From Euwallacea fornicatus (Eukaryota; Arthropoda; Insecta; Coleoptera; Curculionidae): a stretch of 64,000 bases of DNA. A program made the position numbers and the translations under genes. Below, piece after piece: positions 1-13,206 of this stretch (positions within the stretch are counted from its first letter, which is position 1; each line of letters opens with the position of its first letter). The notes beneath the pieces were generated by a model that worked only from the letters and a program-made list of their open reading frames with translations, did no database searches and was not told the origin of the DNA. The DNA is taken from positions 4,030,001 to 4,094,000 of the forward strand of contig NC_089553.1 of NCBI RefSeq assembly GCF_040115645.1, in the 5' to 3' direction.

Positions 1-3000
1 TCCCATCCGGTTTCAGTCTGACAAAGTGTTCCAGACCATTTCCCGCACATTAAACGGGATTTGTGCTGACCCGGAAATTGATCTCTGAATACTAAAAATT
101 ATTGCTAAAAAGAGAGGAACGAACTTGTTTTGGGGGGAATTTTGTAAATTCGTTTGATGATTGGTTAGGGGGGGGGGGGGTATTTCGGCTGTAAAATCAA
201 ACTCCTTTACGGGGCATTATGGAACAAAACACGCGCCTTTACCCTCTCCCAAAACATCACTCTTATTTTGTGTAATTCAATTTTCACGGTTATTTTTACG
301 CCCATTACCATGTTCGATATTATTTCAACACGAAATACTTTTACGCCATTATACTCGTGCGGCCTTCTTTTGAAACAACGTTATTATTAATTATATTTAT
401 CCCTTTCATTTGTCATTTTTCTACCAGAAACCTCTATTTTTTGGGGTAATAAATTACCTTAGCCGGACACCTGGACGTGCATTAACACTCACCCGAAAAA
501 TATAAATGGGTAGTAAACAACCACTATTTAAAACCGTATTAAGGTATGGCATAGAAAGGGGGATATCCATGGTGGAGGGCATTGGAAACAGTGCCGGCGG
601 GCTAGAGAACAACTGACAGATCTTTCTGTGAAATTATCGGGTTAATAAAAATAGTATGTAATTAAAGAGGCGTTTGATATGTTAAAAGCAGCGTTTTGAT
701 TTACAAGAGCCACCAACAAAGTTGACCTGCTACTTAAGGGTTAAGGAGCTCCACTCTCGGTTGCTCCAAATAAACGGAACAAAGAGAACTTCTCCGAAGG
801 AGTTTAATGGCAGATCTCATTTCGGAAAGCGCCCCTGCAAGAGTTCCACTAAGACAACTCGGCGATGCGACCAAGCACCCCTGCCGAGGCCCTATGACCT
901 CGAAGTATGTTAGCGAAGGAATTTACAAATTTTCCTTATAAAACTTAATAGCCTTCGATAAAGTCGGAGCTTAATAACTAAAAAGCTCACTGCACACCTT
1001 AAAAATTCCCCGAAATTGATTTATCAAACCATTTATCTTATTACGCCCAACATAAGCCTCAACTTATCAAAACCTAATTGAAAATATACTTAACTGCCCG
1101 CTTAATCGCGACTACATCGTTTTCTAATCTTGGTTCAAGGTAAAGTTAATTATCGATAATAATCAAAAAAAGCAATCGACTAGCAAAGAAGCTTTTAGCG
1201 AGCTTTCAAGGGAATTATATGGATAGTTTGATGCGTTCGCAATAAGTAATTCCGATAGAAGACGGGACTAAGAGTAAGGAAGAAATGAGCAAAAATATCA
1301 GACGAAATCATTTTAAATTTATTCAGGGAAAAATAAACGAGTCATTAATGGCCGCTCGCACCAAGCAACTTTTAAGCATGCCTGCTTAAAGTTAAGGGAC
1401 CTTTAAATCAAAAATAATATGGAAATTTGTGTCTTAAGAGTAACTCAACTTTAAGTACCTATACTTAAGAATTGCTTAGAGCAAACAGCCATAAATAAAA
1501 TAAAAATGTTTTATGTGGATTTGCTAAATGCCTATTTACGTATTCGCTGAAACGCTTAGAAAGAAGTTCAGACGGAGGGCCCGATGGAGATTGAACAGAA
1601 ACATCATTGATGATTTGTTGAACAATCGATATGGCCATTTAGCGATCTCGCATCGGCAATTCTATATCGAAAGAGGTGGATGTAGTCAATTTTCAAATTC
1701 GGGTCCAAAAATACATAAATTTTTGAAAATTTTAAATGTACAGAGGTTAATTAAGTTGAGGAGGAAAGCGAACTCTCATTAAAATCTTTTATTAATAGTT
1801 TTCACATTTTATTTAGTTTCTAGAATATGCATAGTGAACGTATCGAAAAAATGACGAAGTTTCCACATCTTTCAGAGTCATTATGTCCCGTTCATGTTGC
1901 TAACTTCATTACATGTTGGGACAGGTCATATTAACAATCTCTATTATCACCCTCATTTCCTATTTTGATCTCGTGGCCATTTCAATTGATTATTTGCTAT
2001 GTTGCTCACAAAGTTCAGATATCCTTTTATTGGCTCTGTCCTCCAAAGTACCCCCATTAGAGCGTTTTCGGAGCTCAAATTCTCTACCTCCCGGCAAGAA
2101 ACTAACGCCTGATTAGATTCATCAAATCGAAAATAGGAGACAGCTCGACTACGAATTAAAGTGGGCCTCTGTGCGTCGAGTTTGGAGATCCAGAGCAGAG
2201 TTAAAACCAACAACTTGGCGAAGAACAACAAAGACCTTTTGCTTAGACAAAGTGTCTCTTACGTCCTTGCTAGAAAAATAATTGTTTGTGAGTACGAGAA
2301 GATGTTTTCTTTCAACCCGAAGGTGTTTCTCCTCCTAATGAAAGCTGAGAAACGTTCTGGAAAACAGACGTAATCGATGCTAGATTTTCCGTCGGAAATG
2401 CCTCCGAATTCGACTGAAAACGAAACTGCTGAGTGGCAACTTTCAATAAGATTCTACGTGGTTAGCTTCCTTGACAGTTTCTGAGATATCGAAAAACAAA
2501 GAAGTATAGGTATTTCTCGAACATTCTCCAAATCTACCCTCGTTTCAGGACAGATAGGAATGAGTATTGATTAAATTCAAAACATAACTTAGATAAGGAA
2601 AATAAACATTAATGGACATTGTTTACTCGCACACGTGTGACGATATCGTTTTTTTTACAGTGTTTAGTTGCAAATTGTAGGAGATTTAAATGTATCATCG
2701 AAACTCCATAGAATTACACGGATTAATTAATTGATAAATTTTGAGCCCCAGAAAAATTTCTTTTTTAGCTTAAAGATGTCTTAATTTTAAAACACACCTC
2801 GTCGATCTCTCACTGAGATTTCTCGCAAAATTGCAATCTCGAGGATTGCACACATATTGAAGTAAAAATCCCAGCCAATGGCAATAGGTCAGCAACAGAA
2901 ACTTCGACATACTTTACACAGAATTATCAAAATAACCGGTCTTATGATCAGGATCAATTAAGACATAATTATTCCCCTCCAACTCCGCACATATCGCCCC

Positions 3001-5108
3001 CGCTCAAGCTTACGGAAGAAAAAAAACAAGAGATTTTCAGTGTGCATGTTCATGTTGCACCGCTGCAGTGTTCAATGAAACATACAATGCACCCGTGCAA
3101 ATGTGCTCCCTGAATGCACAAATAGCATATCGCTTTTGCACAAAAGCATAATATTATTTGGCATTAAGGGTGCAAAGTGCCATATAGTTGCTGAATGAAA
3201 AATGCGACAATATTTTACATTCGAATTATATATATATGATTTTCCGGTACATGTCATTGAAATAAGTATAGAGTTTTCGTCAATCGGTGTAAGTATACAG
3301 GGTGCTTTTTTCGAGCACGAGCCATAGTTATTGCAATGCAACGAGTTGCGCTTTTTTTTAACAGGTATTACCTATGAAGGTGGTTTATTTGGTATTTTCC
3401 AATATGCATTGAAATGTGGTCCAATTGAATGGAAAAATATTTTTTTGCCAAAAATCGTTTAATTTTGGGATTTCGAAAACGACAAAACCTTCCGCTCGAA
3501 GCAAATTTGCAAGTTTCCATTTTGTAGTCTTATTTTGCATTGCACCCACTTTTCCGTAAGAGCTAAAAATTGGACACTTACTGCCCCTTGTGTCCTGATA
3601 GAAATCGTATTTAATGAAAAAATCCATTGAAACTTGAAACCATGCCACCAACGTGCCTGCTACGCGATTCTGGGCAACGTGAAGAAATATGAATTTTATC
3701 GAACGTCTACATGTGTAAACAATCATGTATTTTTGCCATTTGAAAATGACGCGAAATACATTGCCTCGAAATCCCTTTGGCTCATGCAGGAAAACCGGTA
3801 CATTAAAGGCTTTCATTACCTACTACCTTGGCTTTCGCTGCCAAATTGGTTTTGCAAAACAGGCATCTGTAATATGTTTCTCGCATAATTTTTTATTCAT
3901 ACATTTATCAGGTCTTTTCCTTGAACGATTTAATGAAAAATTCGATCTTCGATCCAGACTATTGCGGCCAGAATCGCCGACTCATCGCTTGGTTCACTTT
4001 CATTGGAAATATCCCCCTTCCCCCTCGAAAGATACAACCAACTCAAGTAGACACGTTCGCCTGGTTCAAAGCGACATGGAATTGACTGAATTGGATACAA
4101 ATAAATGAAACCATCAAATATTCAGGAAACGACCGTTGCAGGAACACAACCAGCCGTGGGAATCGTTGCTAACGCTGAGGAAACGCTAAATTTCAAGTTC
4201 GAACCTTCAGCGAGCAAGCAAAATTCCTCGTAAAAAACGTTATTTTACGATCTCTTTTAGACGCACGAAAATGTGTTTTACGCGTGACTCGAAAAAAAAT
4301 TGTGGAAAAACATCCGAACGAGATCGCGCGCTGATCCATCGCTTGAGCGGTGCTGATATGGAGGAGGAGTGTATGATACAGGTCGCGATGCATATCAAGC
4401 TAACCAAAACAAATCTGAGCCAAGCTCACGTTGGTTTCTTATGAGCAAAATCAATTGAACTTACTGCTAGTAATTCGGGCGATCCCCGTCCCTTCTCCCT
4501 CTCCTGTCGATCCATTTGACCACAGCTTCCCTCAAGCTCGTTATAGCAAATCCTTCTCTAGAACTCGAACACTGTACACAGTGACGTCAGAACCAAAAAC
4601 ACCACACTCGCGTTGACAGCGCCATCGACGGGCGACCCGGTTATTAAATTTACTGATTACTGATTCAACTTGTCCTCGCTTGCAGAGCGCCAAAAAAACG
4701 TTCAAGTTATAACAATTGCGGAAAAACTGGCATACATTCGTGGGTTTTGATTGAAACTGACTTAAATCGAACTAGCTTTTTCCTGGCCTGCGTACCCCAC
4801 CGCACGTACATAACATTACACTATAATTTGACTTTTTTGTCTTATTTTCTTTCGCCGCCCTACTCTGCAGGGCGGCCATGCATCCGTAAAACCCGCCCAT
4901 TTAATAGCACCCTCAATTATGTAGATCGTGGCGCTATCTAGTGGAACCACGTGCAGTAAGTTAACTGGCTAATGGCGCGATAGGGAGCAGCACAAATCAA
5001 GCTCAGTTAAAGTCGCGTTTATTGCTTCTGCTCCTGCTGCTAATAATGGGAGTATTACGGTTTCCTTGCGAATTTTAAATACAAATTTTGTTTATCGAAA
5101 CAATAACT
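1..5108. other. Intergenic stretch downstream of the Sp gene
   Basis: I see no gene here. Several open frames exist, the longest being 143 codons on the minus strand at 3385-3816, but none shows a recognisable domain, splice context or codon pattern. The sequence is AT-rich with a 13-base G run at 168-180. Bases 3040-3660 look like the body of an interspersed repeat (several short T and A runs, a CAGGGTGC motif near 3299). The sequence at 4610-4950 contains the short AGCGCCATC / GGCGCTATC motifs that recur elsewhere in the window. Confidence 0.5.
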
Positions 5109-5586
5109 TTTATTTACAACTGTACAATCAATAAAAAATGGTTATAATTTACATTTATTACAGCATTTATTAAAAGCACATAATAACTATCTTACACAAC
5201 AATAAAGTGCTAGCGGTTGGACCCTGTCATTACGTTTGTATGATTTGTTATTGATAACTAACATTAAGCTAAAATGAAATAAAAATTTGGAAAATGCAAT
5301 TTCACAAATGAAATTAATCGCATTATTAAGTTTTAAAAAAATTAATTATTAATATTAAAATTAAACTTTGATATTAATCCTTTCAATAGAAGTAATTTAA
5401 AGTAAAACCAGTCTCAACATTTCTTTAGTATAGGTACATTACATTACATTACATTAGCACAGTTAGCAAGTACTAATATTGTCCTGGAAGGCTGCAGCAC
5501 TTATGCAGGATAATTTTTTAGCCTTTCTTGACCAATTATATCCAACGTAACAATACATTTCTAAATTTTTGAAAAAATACTTAACA
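5109..5586 (-). other. Probable 3' UTR of the Sp5/buttonhead gene
   Basis: These bases follow the Sp stop codon on the minus strand. Three AATAAA hexamers (minus strand, at 5109-5114, 5154-5159 and 5166-5171) sit 415 to 480 bases beyond the stop and are good candidates for the cleavage and polyadenylation signal. The stretch is very AT-rich and contains a (TACAT)n-type microsatellite at 5435-5456. The exact transcript end is not visible from sequence alone. Confidence 0.5.
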
Positions 5587-8500
5587 TTACAGACCGTACG
5601 CGAGATCCGGGTAAAAATTTTGATGCGTCGTTTGCGCATGCGATAACAATTGCGAATTATTGTACTGATGATTATGATGATGCATTATAGACCCGCTACT
5701 GCTATCTATGATACTAGGCGATGACGTTATAGACTGAGAAAACCTTAAACCTGCTGACGAGGGGTAACACGAGGCTGGGCCATTAGCTTCGGGCTGGTTG
5801 ATCACGTTTTGAGGCTGGCTCAATATCGCTTCCCTTGGTTTGGGCGAGGCAGAGGGAGAATGCTCTATCTTTTCTTTACTCTCCCCATCCTCCGGCTTCT
5901 TACCGGTTTTGTGCGTCTTCACGTGTTTCGCCAAATGGTCGCTCCTCATGAACCTCTTTGAACACGTTGGGCAGGCAAACCTCTTCTCCCCTGTGTGAGT
6001 CCTCAGGTGTCTTTGAAGCTCATCCGATCTGGTGAACCTTTTACCGCAAAACAGCCAGTTGCAGACAAACGGCCTCTCCCCGGTGTGCCACCGAAGGTGA
6101 GCTTGCAAATGAGACGTCTTCCCATAAACCTTATCACAACCGGGAAAATGGCAGATATGCAGTTTCTTGGATGAGGGCTTCTTCAGCCCATTCTCCTCGT
6201 TGATACAATTCGGGCATTGACACTTGATGCAACGCCGCGCTTTGCCAGAATATGACGGAAAATCTATGTCTGTTTTCATCATTTTCATACTACTGAACGG
6301 GTGAATGTAGTTTCCTTGACTCCATGGAGAGTATTGTTGGTGGTGGTGGGGCTGGTAGCTACTGGTAGCCAAGTCAGTCGACGGCGGAGAATGCTGGAAC
6401 CAGTAGTTGTTGCAGCTGTATGTGTTCTGGTAGTGAGGGGAGTAATCCAGGGGAGATCGGGCAGCCTCGATCGAGACTTGGGCTGCGTATCCATCGCTGC
6501 TGCAAGAGGTTGTACTGGCTGGGGACAGCTGAGTATGTGGAGTGTACGTGGGAGGGTACATGCGATTGCAAGAAGCAGCTAAAAGATTCAGTGGGGACAT
6601 CTGAAAACAAAAAGAAAGAGTTTTGAAACGATTTTTTATTTAGGCACTTTTAAACAAGTTAATTTTCCAAGTTCTTCTTTCCATGTTTATTGATATGTTA
6701 TTTTTCTTAGAGAAAAAATAAGCTTTTAGTGAAGTTCATACGAAAATTTTCACAAAATGCAATTTTAAATAAAATAGAACTGGTACACGAGGTATCCGCC
6801 TGCAAGAAAGCACAAAATGATCCAGAAAAGTTCATTATTTTCAATTCGAATAAAAAACAGCATTAAACCTAACCTCTTTGGGAGGGAAGCTCTAGGCCCA
6901 AAGACATAAATTCTTTCAAAGAATAAACTAAGCAGGTCTTAGTATGGATCAATGAGTATTAGTTGAGAAGGTAAATTTAATTCCAGTCTCTGGGGCCTAC
7001 GGTTTCTCTTCAAGAGAGATCGGTTCAGTGCCATTATTCATCCCCCAAAAAAATAATTGACCTCAAGTGTTCAAATGGGTACCTTGTATAGATCTCAACA
7101 TCGAGAGTACTAGGAAAACTAGAACGATCCCTGAAAAAATGTACTTTTTCTTACACGTATTTCGACATTCAGAAGGTCTGAATACCTTCTGTTATTAATA
7201 AAGACCAACTTGTGAGAAAACGATCCGTAACGATCTGCATCTACAGCATGTATAAATATTTTGGTAAAACTTCAATCTAAACAACTAAACTTGAAATTGA
7301 TGTTTCGACTAGATATGAAACAGCTCTTCGTGCGTACTCAGACTGACTGTATGTATATACAATGATCCTCTGGGAATTGCATCGTTCTATTATGGAAGAG
7401 TCATAAATAGTGAATTCTACGAAAAATTTACATCCCCTCTCGACATTTGTAATCTGAATTATTGCCAAAATGAAAAATGATTTTAGAAATGTTGCCCTCC
7501 TCAACTTTCATATTGTGTTAGTGTCCGGAAGACCGTCCTGTAGAGATTATCAGTCCCCGGAGAACCACCTTGCAGGAACCCTTTCATGCCAATAAATAAA
7601 AAGTCGATTTGGGTATACACCGATTTCATGAGCCACCCCGTACAGTTCCGAATAATTGCCGAAAAGTAGACTTAGGAAAGAATTATAAATTTTGCATAAG
7701 CCAAACGTTTTCTTACTCAATTAAGTTTCTGAAATATTGGGAGGGTCCGGAACTGTTTTTTTTCCAACCAAAAGCATTAAACTGAGGCTATAAAAGAACA
7801 TAGAGAGGCCTTATGGGAAAAGCTGCACTGTTAAAAGCTTAAATACAATTTATTCCTGAAAGTTTTGATTTATGTCTTCTCTCGACCGCATTTCGTCCCT
7901 TTCAAATGAAAAAACGTTTGAAGCACAAATGTGGCGGCCAAAACACGAAGTGGGGGAACTAATAAAGATAACGAAGCGAAATCTTTCAAAAAGTTCACAA
8001 AATGGTTTCATAAACAGTACTTAAAGCACTCTAAAAATTTCATGTCCAAAAGTCTCCTTCAAGTGAGAAATTATTGGAGCTATATGGGGCTACAAGATAT
8101 GTGACAGAAATCTGGAAAAAACTGCACCCAATGGAAGCCCTCCACTTCTTTCGACCATAAGTTGCACGTTTTTAATTTGACATTATTTTTAATTTTCTAG
8201 TTTGGCTGAGGTGACGTCAGGAAATCTGAAAAAATTGCACACCCAGTGGATCAAAAGCCAAATTGGAGACACAAAATAATGTAAGTTTTTATATATTTTA
8301 TATTGTTTAAGTTATTGCAGTAAAAAAAAATTATCTTCATCTGTCCGTAACACACGTCTGATTGAAATGTCGGAATTAACGAAGTATTTTGAAATCAGAC
8401 ACTCGAAATGAAGACAAAAGCAAGAAATTAAGACAACAATTAGTTCGTGCACATGAGATAATTTAAAAACGAATTCTGAGCCCAAAGGGATCTGATGCGA

Positions 8501-9267
8501 TTAGATTGCATACAGTTTCTCCCATGTGGGCAGTGGGTCAGAACAAGACACTGTCTTCAATGGCTCGCGCCTGGTAACAGCTACAACTTGTGAGAAGGAA
8601 CCAAATTTGGACGAAAATCCAAACTTTTTCCTAATTCTGCTCGCTTATTCATTGATCACCAATGAATACCGGAAAGTCGGGGACGCGACCTCAGACCGAC
8701 GAACAGTTCGACATAAACTTTGAAGGTCTGATCAAACCGTTTGAAAAAAATCTGTAGAATCATCAAAGAGGAAAACTGGAAAATCACTTGTTTCAACTTA
8801 GTTGTTGGAATTTAGCAAAAACGTTCGCAAGTCTCAAAATTTTTTTGTGTTAGCCGGAGAAATTCTAAAGAATTCTTCATTTGGGCGCAATTTGGGAACT
8901 TGAATTTGCGATTGAAAATTCAAATTACACTTTGGCTGATTTAGCACCACAAAACGATCGTCGATGGCTGTCACGCTTTTTTTGGCGGACGCCGCTCAAA
9001 ACCAAAAACGAATGCGACGACAAACGAAAACCAAAACCAAAAATTCGGAGAACTGAAGACGCACTGACGTGAAGAATTACTGTGAATCAGCATCATCAAA
9101 ACCTGATCTGAGAAGATGAATGCGCTTAATAAACCCGTACAAAATAATGAAAGGGTGAACGACGGATATGATCATGTTCGCGAACTACTATCATTACTGG
9201 CACGCACCTGATGCGATTGCGCCGCGCCTCCACCGTTGCCAGGAAACACTACTTGAGGGGCCATCAT
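5587..9267 (-). CDS. btd: Sp-family zinc-finger transcription factor, buttonhead/Sp5 type (2 coding exons)
   Basis: The coding sequence joins 9267-9208 and 6600-5587 (phase 0) to give 357 residues. Seen: a short Sp-box motif (SPLNLLAASC) at residues 22-31, then a Ser/Tyr/His-rich region. A buttonhead box with CxCPNC lies at about 144-152. Three C2H2 fingers follow at about 170-192, 200-222 and 230-250, with contact helices KTSHLQAH, RSDELQRH and RSDHLAKH. These are the standard GC-box readers of Sp proteins, so it should act in the nucleus as a DNA-binding regulator. The buttonhead box followed by INEENGL favours btd/Sp5 over Sp6-9; Sp8 is the main alternative. In flies btd patterns head segments, and arthropod Sp genes also act in limb development. 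The tail after the fingers is Ser/Pro/His-rich. The ATG at 6600 directly follows a splice acceptor, so it is probably internal. Confidence 0.85.
6601..9207 (-). other. Intron of the Sp5/buttonhead gene
   Basis: This 2.6-kb intron is bounded by GTGCGT at the 5' side and TTTTGTTTTCAG at the 3' side. I found no further exon in it. It contains AT-rich sequence with a few short open frames in both directions that look random, and a CACCCCGTACAG repeat-end motif near 7635. Enhancers could be here, but nothing in the sequence singles one out. Confidence 0.5.
9208..9267 (-). CDS. btd: First coding exon of the Sp5/buttonhead gene
   Basis: This 60-nt exon encodes 20 residues beginning MMAPQVVFPG and ending AAQSHQ, then a consensus CAG|GTGCGT donor. 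It joins in phase 0 to the acceptor TTTTGTTTTCAG immediately before base 6600. The two ATG codons are adjacent (9267-9265 and 9264-9262), so either may start translation. It is too short to stand out as an open frame. Support comes from the donor, the matching phase, its place just downstream of a GC-rich promoter, and the fit to the Sp N-terminus. An unspliced start at 6600 is the alternative. Confidence 0.65.
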
Positions 9268-9480
9268 AGTTCTTCGTCTTAGTCACTTAACTTTATCTAT
9301 ATCTTTCTACCACTGAACGCACACTGTTCGGTAATAACTGAGATTTAACGTCTGTGACCGAGTCTTAACGCGAGATGATCGCCTCAAGGGGGCGTGGCTG
9401 CGCGTGATGCTGCGCGGCTTACCCCCGGCTGGCCCAGGGGTTGGAAAGACAACCCCTGGGCCCTGATAGAGGCCGCGAAC
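9268..9480 (-). promoter_or_regulatory. Putative core promoter and 5' UTR of the Sp5/buttonhead gene
   Basis: On the minus strand an arthropod initiator match (TTCAGTG, 9317-9311) lies about 47 bases upstream of the first ATG. At +28 to +32 from it is AGTGA, a four-of-five match to the downstream promoter element. There is no TATA box at the expected distance. The region is clearly richer in G, C and CpG than its surroundings. A GC box, GGGGGCGTGGC on the plus strand at 9388-9398, matches an Sp/KLF binding site. Transcription start and function are inferred. Confidence 0.45.
9431..9462. repeat. Perfect 13-bp GC-rich hairpin upstream of the Sp gene
   Basis: The arm GGCCCAGGGGTTG (9431-9443) is followed by a 6-base spacer GAAAGA and the exact reverse complement (9450-9462). 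It lies about 120-150 bases upstream of the putative Sp initiator, in the CpG-rich block. It could be a paired binding site, a cruciform-prone element or part of a small RNA precursor. None of these roles is shown by the sequence. Confidence 0.8.
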
Positions 9481-10489
9481 AAGATGAGATTTTGACTGTA
9501 AGTTGTAATTAAGTAGGATTTCTGTTTATCATTTGGGTCGTTTCGGTTTGAGAGTGGCTTGTGTTAAGGCCTTTTCCGTAACAATGTTCTTTCGATGAGG
9601 CCAATAAAGACAGGATTTTTTTTTTATGGTTTGGTGAGAGCTACGATGGTAGGATTATCTCAAAGGATGTTTGGGCGTTAAAGGAATTTTGCATATCCTA
9701 TAGGGGCTTATAATTATTGATAATTACTTATAGCTTAAAGTAAGGCACGCTTCAGCATAATCATATATCACATTTAAGTAGGTGCAGGTACGCAAACTCT
9801 CCAAACGCCACGAGGAGTATCATTATCTTGAATATGTTCTATGGGTTAGAGGCGGATTGCTCGTGTTTTATTTTACTTTTTAGGAATAATACCGGTAGGA
9901 ATTGTTGCAACGCAGGAATTCCTGAGCATTCTCAGATCAAACTGACTAAGAATAACATTTACCCCTCACTGAGGACTAGAGCGAACGACACTTTAAATGT
10001 TTCGGTGACAAATCGGGCGCCCTCTTCAGAACTTCGGAAATTGCTGTGTCCATTATCCGAACTCAGTCGCATGGATCTCAGACTCGTAAAAAATACGAGA
10101 TCGATTAAATTGGGGTGAAAAACCGAAATTTTCGAAAAAAGGTTTTTATTTTCCCCTCGGATTTTTCGTGGAAGCAATTCAAAATGATTGACATTTCATT
10201 ATTGCAAATTTTACGCCTCTACAAGGTGGTGATTTCGTATTCGAAATACGCCGTTTCGATTACGGAAAAACCGCCATCAATTTTGTTTTTTCGCCTGGGT
10301 ACCATCTGGGATTTCCACATTCTCGAATCCCGGGTTTTTTTTTTTTATCTGATTACGTCGATGGACCACGTGTTAACGTTTAGTCTTGCAGTTTGACGAA
10401 AATATCAAAAATTTCATTTTTGCAAAAAGTCATAAATTCTGTGTTAATCTTAAAACGTCCCATCTTCTTGGTTTGGTCTTGAAATGTGT

Positions 10490-10690
10490 GACGATCTCTC
10501 TTAGCAGCTTCGTAATATTGGCGAGGGCAGATTTATAAATGATGTCTTTCATAACTCCCTATAAAAAATAATCTAATGGCGCAAAGTCTGGCGAGCGTGC
10601 CGGCCCACATAGGTTTGCATTGTTCAAAGTGACTCGATAAGGAAAATGTTTACGTCTGAACACGTCGCCAACTTGTGTCAAAAGGGAAGT
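10490..10690 (-). mobile_element. Relic of a DDE (mariner/Tc1-superfamily) transposase
   Basis: Read on the minus strand, the sequence gives PARSPDFAPLDYFL followed by a stop and then GVMKDIIYKSALANI. This is the C-terminal catalytic block of the insect DDE transposases that carry SPDLxPLDFFLWG. The usual Trp after FL is replaced by TAG. Upstream in the same frame is a diverged match to the segment between the second and third catalytic residues. No full frame remains. Confidence 0.65.
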
Positions 10691-12411
10691 TTTCCTGTAT
10701 TAAAGGGCGGGCGCTTTTACGCAGTACACTCTTTACAAAAATTTGATTGTGCTAATTCAACGAGTTTATTTATATATTCAATTATCTCCAAAACTCGCGG
10801 ATGAGGAAACACCAGAAAACCTGACAGACGCTGAAAAGCAAAAAAATGCCTTTGATATTACTAATCACAATGTAACAAAGGTGGGCTTATTGGTCACGTG
10901 CTGGTTACTTTACTGAGAAATACAAGATTTACAAGATTCCTAACAAAGCAATTTTCTCTTACCTCCCACCACCAATATATACCACCCATCTTCTTTTACC
11001 ATCAGCACCAAGAATACGGAGGCTTAAAGAGCGTCATAAAAACGATCATCTACGAGGCTTCTTACCGCCCCCCACGTGCTTACAGCATTTTTCGAAACCG
11101 CACGGTAGTAATTCGAAAATCAAAGGCCAAATCCTGTAATAAAAGTGTTGCCTGAAAGACGTTTCGAATATTTCACGCCTTCGAATACACAAAGTATCGG
11201 TACTGTTCCAGAACAATCACCATATCGTATTTTTGTCCACGTTTATGGGCTATGGTGAGATCAGTGGCGGCGCTCGCACCTTAAACATAAAACACGTGCA
11301 AAAAAAAATAAATAAAAACGAAGCCCCCTGGGGTAAAAATGCCTATTTTCTGTCCGTCTCGTTTCAAACCAATCGGGTCAGAGTCGACGGAAATCTTTAC
11401 AGGTTTGTGGAAAAACTGCCAAGAAACGTTACGCTTGGCAAATTCCGACGACACACGCCAATGACAACCTTTTTATTGTCTAAAACCCGCATTGTTCAGT
11501 GGCGGTCTTCATCGGCTCTGTGTCTGTTGAAATTTATGGCAAAAGAATCGGTCAGCAAACATTTGATTTACAACCAGGGTCGCTTTTTGACACGGAAATG
11601 ATGGGCCTCTAAACTCCGCTGATGATCTGTGCCTTGTCGGAATCCCTTTTTGTTTCCAAATGTATTTAATTACATAAGGGTCCTTAATGACCCTCCAGGC
11701 GCATCAGCTTTCATGTATGCTGTAGGCCATTTTACTCCCCAGATAAATCATATCTCTTCAAAATAATGTCCATATGTCCCTAGTGATGTCTTTTTTGTTT
11801 TACACGTGCAACAAAATCTCTTCTGCGGCACCCATATACAGGTTTCCCATCCTAATCACTTTCTACAGGGTCACGCAGTAATTAGAAGTTCCTTTTTTTG
11901 GGTTTATTTAGTTGGGCGAAGGCAGATAGTTTTAATTATAGGTTGCGGATATTGTTTTAGAAATTGTATGATATATTACGAGGAAGATTCATCTTGTGAA
12001 AATGGTCTTAAGCACCGAGCCTGAACACCTATATTTAGTTCGTATTAAAACTTTTTAGCCCTGCGTTTCGGAGGTAACAATTAATTTTCGGTTTAATTAA
12101 GATTATGTTATGAGAATCATGTCAAAAGATAAGAGCTTTAATCCTTTTCTTTGGTTTCTTTATTTTATTTGCTGACTAGGTGCTCAAATGTGCTGGAAAA
12201 GGCACCATTTTGAGCTACTCGCCGTAAATGTACTTCCTGCGCAGGTTTTACGCATATATTTACGTTAGAAAAGTACCCGAAGTAACACTTAAGTAAAGAA
12301 AAAAAAATTAGAAAATAATCTCTCCTCACCAAGCCATTTATTCATATTTGGAAACAGAAAACAGCCCGAGCAGGGGCTAGTGCACCGATAAAACTTCAAC
12401 ACGCTGTACAT

Positions 12412-12441
12412 ACTTAACGATGCTGCCAAGTATCGTTAAGT
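12412..12441. repeat. Small hairpin
   Basis: ACTTAACGAT (12412-12421) is followed after 10 bases by its exact reverse complement ATCGTTAAGT (12432-12441). A similar ACATACTTAACG string occurs at about 13446 beside the 13.2-kb inverted-repeat element, so both may come from one repeat family. Confidence 0.5.
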
Positions 12442-13206
12442 TTTTTATTGTTTACAAGACCTTTCAACCTAAAAAATATGGTGGGAATCCTGAAATCTGT
12501 TAAGGCACTTTCGAGTCGCTCTGTATATTCCCGGCGGCCTACACCCAATGTTGACCAAGTTGGAGATTTCTAAAGGGGAAGTTTCAAGTTTAGCCAAAAT
12601 GAACGGAAGCTGATATCGACATTTGATTTTTATGATAAATGTGATAAATTTATGATAAAAATGAAAATCCGAATATACTGGATGTGAAGATTTGAATGGT
12701 CGATTGGGATTGTTTTGATCGATTGAAAGAAATTCATCTGCAGGGAGCTCTACGTGCTACTGTGCGTGATAATGACGTATTTTAATCTATCTCGAATGAG
12801 TTTTTCATTACTTTGTTTCATTCATTTTCACTTGAATCTTCTTCATATTTTTGGAAAAAACCTAAGGGCAGTTTTATCGACCTCTGGAAAACTGTTTATC
12901 GTCGCCAATAATCATAACGTCCTTTCCGTAAGTGTATGCAGCATTGTTGGAGATTAGAGCGAACGTTCCAGCCAATTAACAGATTTGGGACCTTTAAAGG
13001 AACTCCCTTTTGCCCAACCACGTATCAGAAATCCGATCTTCCTTGAGGTTGAAGACATCACAATCGCCAGGATCTAACAATCGCATTAGTTCAAATTCAC
13101 CAGCAACTTATGCCGCACCGTTTGTTCTCGTGCCATTCGCAACTATCAGCCTTTGAGCGCCCATGCAAGTGCAATAGAAAATGTTAATGTCAACGTCAAA
13201 CATGTT

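Noticed and set aside
3385..3816. 143-codon open frame on the minus strand
   Set aside because: No recognisable domain, no splice context, and low-complexity repeat-like surroundings; probably a chance frame in an interspersed repeat.
6598..6600. ATG as the start codon of the Sp protein
   Set aside because: The base before it completes a strong TTTTGTTTTCAG acceptor, and a phase-matched upstream exon exists; kept only as an alternative.
11233..11601. 122-codon open frame on the plus strand
   Set aside because: No motif recognised and no promoter or splice support; lies in transposon-rich DNA.
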